The position numbers and the translations under genes were made by a program. From Paradesertivirga superstes (GTDB lineage Bacteria > Bacteroidota > Bacteroidia > Sphingobacteriales > Sphingobacteriaceae): a DNA stretch of 64,000 nt. The notes below the pieces were generated by a model, which did no database searches, was not told the DNA's origin, and was given only the letters and a program-made list of their open reading frames with translations. The DNA lies in NCBI RefSeq assembly GCF_037622515.1, contig NZ_JBBJCN010000001.1:248001-312000 (forward strand). The letters are read 5' to 3'. Of this stretch, positions 61,448-64,000 are shown piece after piece (within the stretch, counting starts at the first letter, position 1; every line of letters begins with the position of its first letter).

Positions 61448-64000
61448 TTACAGATTTAAAGCCATACCTAAGAAGAAACTTCTTCCTGTTAGATCGTGAC
61501 GATCGTAACGATTGGTTGCACCCTGGTAGCCTTGTTCAGGCGCGTTTGATAAGTTTCTTACTTGCGCAGAAATACTAAGCTTCTTATTTGGGAACATATA
61601 TTTTCCTGACACATCATAAGTTGTTCTGGCCGCTTCGTATCTGTCAAAATCTTTCACGGAGAAACCTGCCTCTACAGCTCTTATAACATTAGCGGCTTCG
61701 GGGTTTGCGGTTTGAATTAAAAAGTCACTTCTATGGCTGGTAGCAAAACGTAGCTCAACACCCTTCTTCTGATAGTATAAAGATCCGTTATAAACGCTAT
61801 TAGCCTGTCTGAAAAGGGGCAGTTTTTCATTCGGACGATTCTCAATCTCGACTTTAGAATCAATTATCGCAAAATTTGCGGACAGCCCCAAACCATTTAA
61901 CATTCCCGGCAAAAACGTAAGTGCCTGATCGTAAGTAAATTCCATACCATAAAGGTCTGCGGGTCCGGCGTTCAAAGTTTGTGAAAACGTCAACCTATTG
62001 AAATCAGTTCCTTCATAATTAAAGTTTTGACCATCTGCTGCTAAGCCTCTAACAATTGACTTCCGATAAATCTGATTTAATATACGTTTATAGAAACCAC
62101 CAATTGCTATAATACCACCGTTCGGAATATAATATTCCAGGGCAAGGTCAAGGTTTGACGAAGCGTATGGTTTCAAACCTGGATTTGCCAGAGAAACCGA
62201 ACCAGTATATGTTGGCAGTGTACTACCTGCTTGTGGAGGTCCTTCAGAATAATTTAGATTAGTAGCACCAGATAAATCAGAATAATTTGGTCTTCCGATC
62301 GTATTTGTCCACGAAGCTCTGGTGATTACATTCTTAGTAGCGTTATATTTTAATTGAACTGAAGGTAAAAAGTTGGTATAATTATTTTTTGCTACTGTAG
62401 TACTTAGATTAGCACTTCCTTTAAATGTAGACACACTAGCATTTTCAGACCTGGTACCAGTATTTTCAACTCTTACGCCAGTAATAATAGAAAGCTTTTT
62501 AAAATCAAGCACTCCCATCACATATCCTGCGGTTACTGTTTCATTATTTGTAAAATCATTCAGCCCCAATTGTTGATCAGTTACCAGTTTATCAAAAACC
62601 AGCTTTGATGTGTTGTTTATGTTAGTGGGATCATCAACGAAAGCTTTAAATTTATTTACGTTACCATGAACAAATGGAGTTGCTCCGCCCTGTGCAGGCA
62701 CAGAAACAGGAAAATGGAAAGGCGTAAGTGAATAGCCATTCGCGTGTGGTACGGTTACGCCACCGTAGCTTAGATCATAAGAATCTCTGCTGCGGTCAGA
62801 TACCTTTGCGCGGTCTCTGTATCTGCCACCAAATTTAATAAATGCATGTGCCTTACCTAAATTAGTGTCGTATTTAAAATCGGAACTCACTTCGTAAATA
62901 TTCTCATTCAAGAGCCCATCAGTAAAATTCAGGGCTCTCAATTTATAAATCTCCGGATCGCTGGCTACAGAAGTATTATCTGGGTTGATCTCGAAGAAAA
63001 ATGGCGCTGTGTTATACGTTGATGATAAAGACGGCTCGGTTGCTGTTGGATTTTCAAATGTAGCATCGAAATTATCTAAGAATGTTTTTGCTTTAGAAAA
63101 TGTTCCGTATACATTTAGGTCCCACTTTCCAAAATGGTTTTTAGTACCCAGGGAGTAGCTGTACAGATTCTCAATTTCGTCTGTAAACGCCTGATCTAAC
63201 TCGCCGGAACCTCTGGCAAATCTACCTGACGTCGCAGTTTGATCTGTAGGTACGACGGCTGAACTTGTTTGCAGCGTCATCTCAAATTCAGAGTTTAGTG
63301 CAACTTCTTTAGTTCTGGTGTAAAGTGTTTTAAGATATATTGAGCTGTTTTTGCTAGGTCTGTACTCAAAATCTGCCGAAAGGCCCAAACGGTCTCTTTC
63401 AATATCTTCTATTTGAAGTTCAATCTCATTTGGATAGAAATAGTTGCTGAATTCCCAGCCATCCGGATCCAAAATTGATGCGCTGAAATCCCTTCTGAAG
63501 AAGTTGGCCGACCCAACTACTCCAAACTTTTCAGATTTACCGAATTTCTTACCGGCTGTAACAGCACCTCTAAAAGGAGCTCTTGTATTATCAAAGCCAC
63601 TTAAATCTACCTGCTGGGTTTGAATCAGACCATCTACCGCAATGTTTACAAAGGGCTTGGACTTATCAAAAGCCGAGAGGGTGTTGACATTAATGGTTCC
63701 TCCAATGGCATTACCTTCCATGTCCGGAGTAGTTGTTTTTACTACTTCGATGCTTGAAATAATTTCCGTTGGTAGAAGATCCAGACCTGTGGCCCGGCTA
63801 TCTCTGGTAGATGCTAAAGTGGTATTATTTAAAGTAACATTGTTTAAGGAAGGTTGGATACCCCTGATGGATACGAACTGTCCTTCTCCGCGATCGGTTT
63901 CGATGGATACGCCTGATACCCGTTGAGTAGCTTCGGCTACATTTATATCTGGCAATCTGCCAGCTTCATTAGCCGTAATAACTTCGGAAACATTTAGTGC
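61448..64000 (-). CDS. TonB-dependent receptor, 5' end beyond the window
   Basis: The frame is open to the window edge. The apparent start at 63955 is an internal TTG (Leu), since upstream codons continue the plug (LNVSEVITANEAGR before LPDINVAEATQRVSG). The visible part of about 850 residues has FVSIRGIQPSLNNVTLNNTT, DLLPTEIISSIEVVKTTTPD, MEGNAIGGTINVNTLSAF and the barrel motif RASWTNTIGRPNYSDLSG, ending in FFLGMALNL. It is of the same large receptor type as 52535, and the N-terminal domain is outside the window. A phosphate-ester ligand is a guess from the downstream phosphatase operon. Confidence 0.92.
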   Translation of the reverse strand, partial: ALNVSEVITANEAGRLPDINVAEATQRVSGVSIETDRGEGQFVSIRGIQPSLNNVTLNNTTLASTRDSRATGLDLLPTEIISSIEVVKTTTPDMEGNAIGGTINVNTLSAFDKSKPFVNIAVDGLIQTQQVDLSGFDNTRAPFRGAVTAGKKFGKSEKFGVVGSANFFRRDFSASILDPDGWEFSNYFYPNEIELQIEDIERDRLGLSADFEYRPSKNSSIYLKTLYTRTKEVALNSEFEMTLQTSSAVVPTDQTATSGRFARGSGELDQAFTDEIENLYSYSLGTKNHFGKWDLNVYGTFSKAKTFLDNFDATFENPTATEPSLSSTYNTAPFFFEINPDNTSVASDPEIYKLRALNFTDGLLNENIYEVSSDFKYDTNLGKAHAFIKFGGRYRDRAKVSDRSRDSYDLSYGGVTVPHANGYSLTPFHFPVSVPAQGGATPFVHGNVNKFKAFVDDPTNINNTSKLVFDKLVTDQQLGLNDFTNNETVTAGYVMGVLDFKKLSIITGVRVENTGTRSENASVSTFKGSANLSTTVAKNNYTNFLPSVQLKYNATKNVITRASWTNTIGRPNYSDLSGATNLNYSEGPPQAGSTLPTYTGSVSLANPGLKPYASSNLDLALEYYIPNGGIIAIGGFYKRILNQIYRKSIVRGLAADGQNFNYEGTDFNRLTFSQTLNAGPADLYGMEFTYDQALTFLPGMLNGLGLSANFAIIDSKVEIENRPNEKLPLFRQANSVYNGSLYYQKKGVELRFATSHRSDFLIQTANPEAANVIRAVEAGFSVKDFDRYEAARTTYDVSGKYMFPNKKLSISAQVRNLSNAPEQGYQGATNRYDRHDLTGRSFFLGMALNL

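Noticed and set aside
1..64000. CRISPR arrays, prophage, integrase or conjugation genes
   Set aside because: No regularly spaced repeats, no Cas, phage structural or recombinase genes were found on either strand, despite the tRNA direct repeat.

Overview
The window looks like a chromosomal segment of a Bacteroidota bacterium, most likely Sphingobacteriaceae (Pedobacter-like). The evidence is a SusC/SusD pair, a hybrid two-component regulator, a type IX secretion C-terminal domain, many TonB-dependent receptors, few Shine-Dalgarno sequences, and AT-rich intergenic DNA. The genus is inference. No phage, integrase, CRISPR array or intact insertion sequence was seen.

Layout. (1) 0-7.4 kb: a quinone oxidoreductase, a PL11 rhamnogalacturonan lyase, a tRNA with a CAT anticodon and terminator, a frameshifted TauE permease, and a chromate-type cluster (ChrB-AraC fusion, small outer-membrane-like protein, remnant of the ChrA transporter). 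(2) 7.4-30.7 kb: a polysaccharide utilisation locus for dextran-like alpha-1,6-glucan. One minus-strand operon runs SusC, SusD, SusE-like, GH66 lipoprotein, six-hairpin glycosidase, GH31, GH97 and ends at a terminator at 10.6 kb. A second, multidomain GH66 exported by type IX secretion follows. A divergent hybrid two-component system is the likely regulator. Extracellular GH66 enzymes would cut the polymer, SusCDE would import oligosaccharides, and GH31/GH97/six-hairpin enzymes would release glucose in the periplasm. (3) 30.7-41.2 kb: an IS3-type transposase remnant, a PRISE-type reductase, a TonB receptor divergent from a YfiR plus CHASE8 histidine kinase pair, a decayed receiver domain, a DUF892 protein, and a truncated PAS protein converging on another kinase. 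(4) 41.2-46.7 kb: a gene-poor stretch with small genes and remnants, including a degenerate 3' copy of the tRNA of region 1 and a decayed DUF559 nuclease between inverted repeats, around an intact tagaturonate epimerase gene. (5) 46.8-64 kb: a phosphorus-scavenging region with three TonB receptors, a YncE/phosphoesterase fusion, a tyrosine phosphatase-like protein, a beta-propeller phytase, a purple-acid-phosphatase-like enzyme, a di-haem peroxidase and an AraC regulator. Repeated TTAA-rich elements with about 11-bp spacing resemble PHO boxes.

The most notable large-scale signal is the direct repeat formed by the tRNA 3' half (3843-3893) and its degenerate copy (43234-43286). These bracket about 39.4 kb that contains the whole glucan locus, as would be expected of an old tRNA-targeted island that has lost its integrase.
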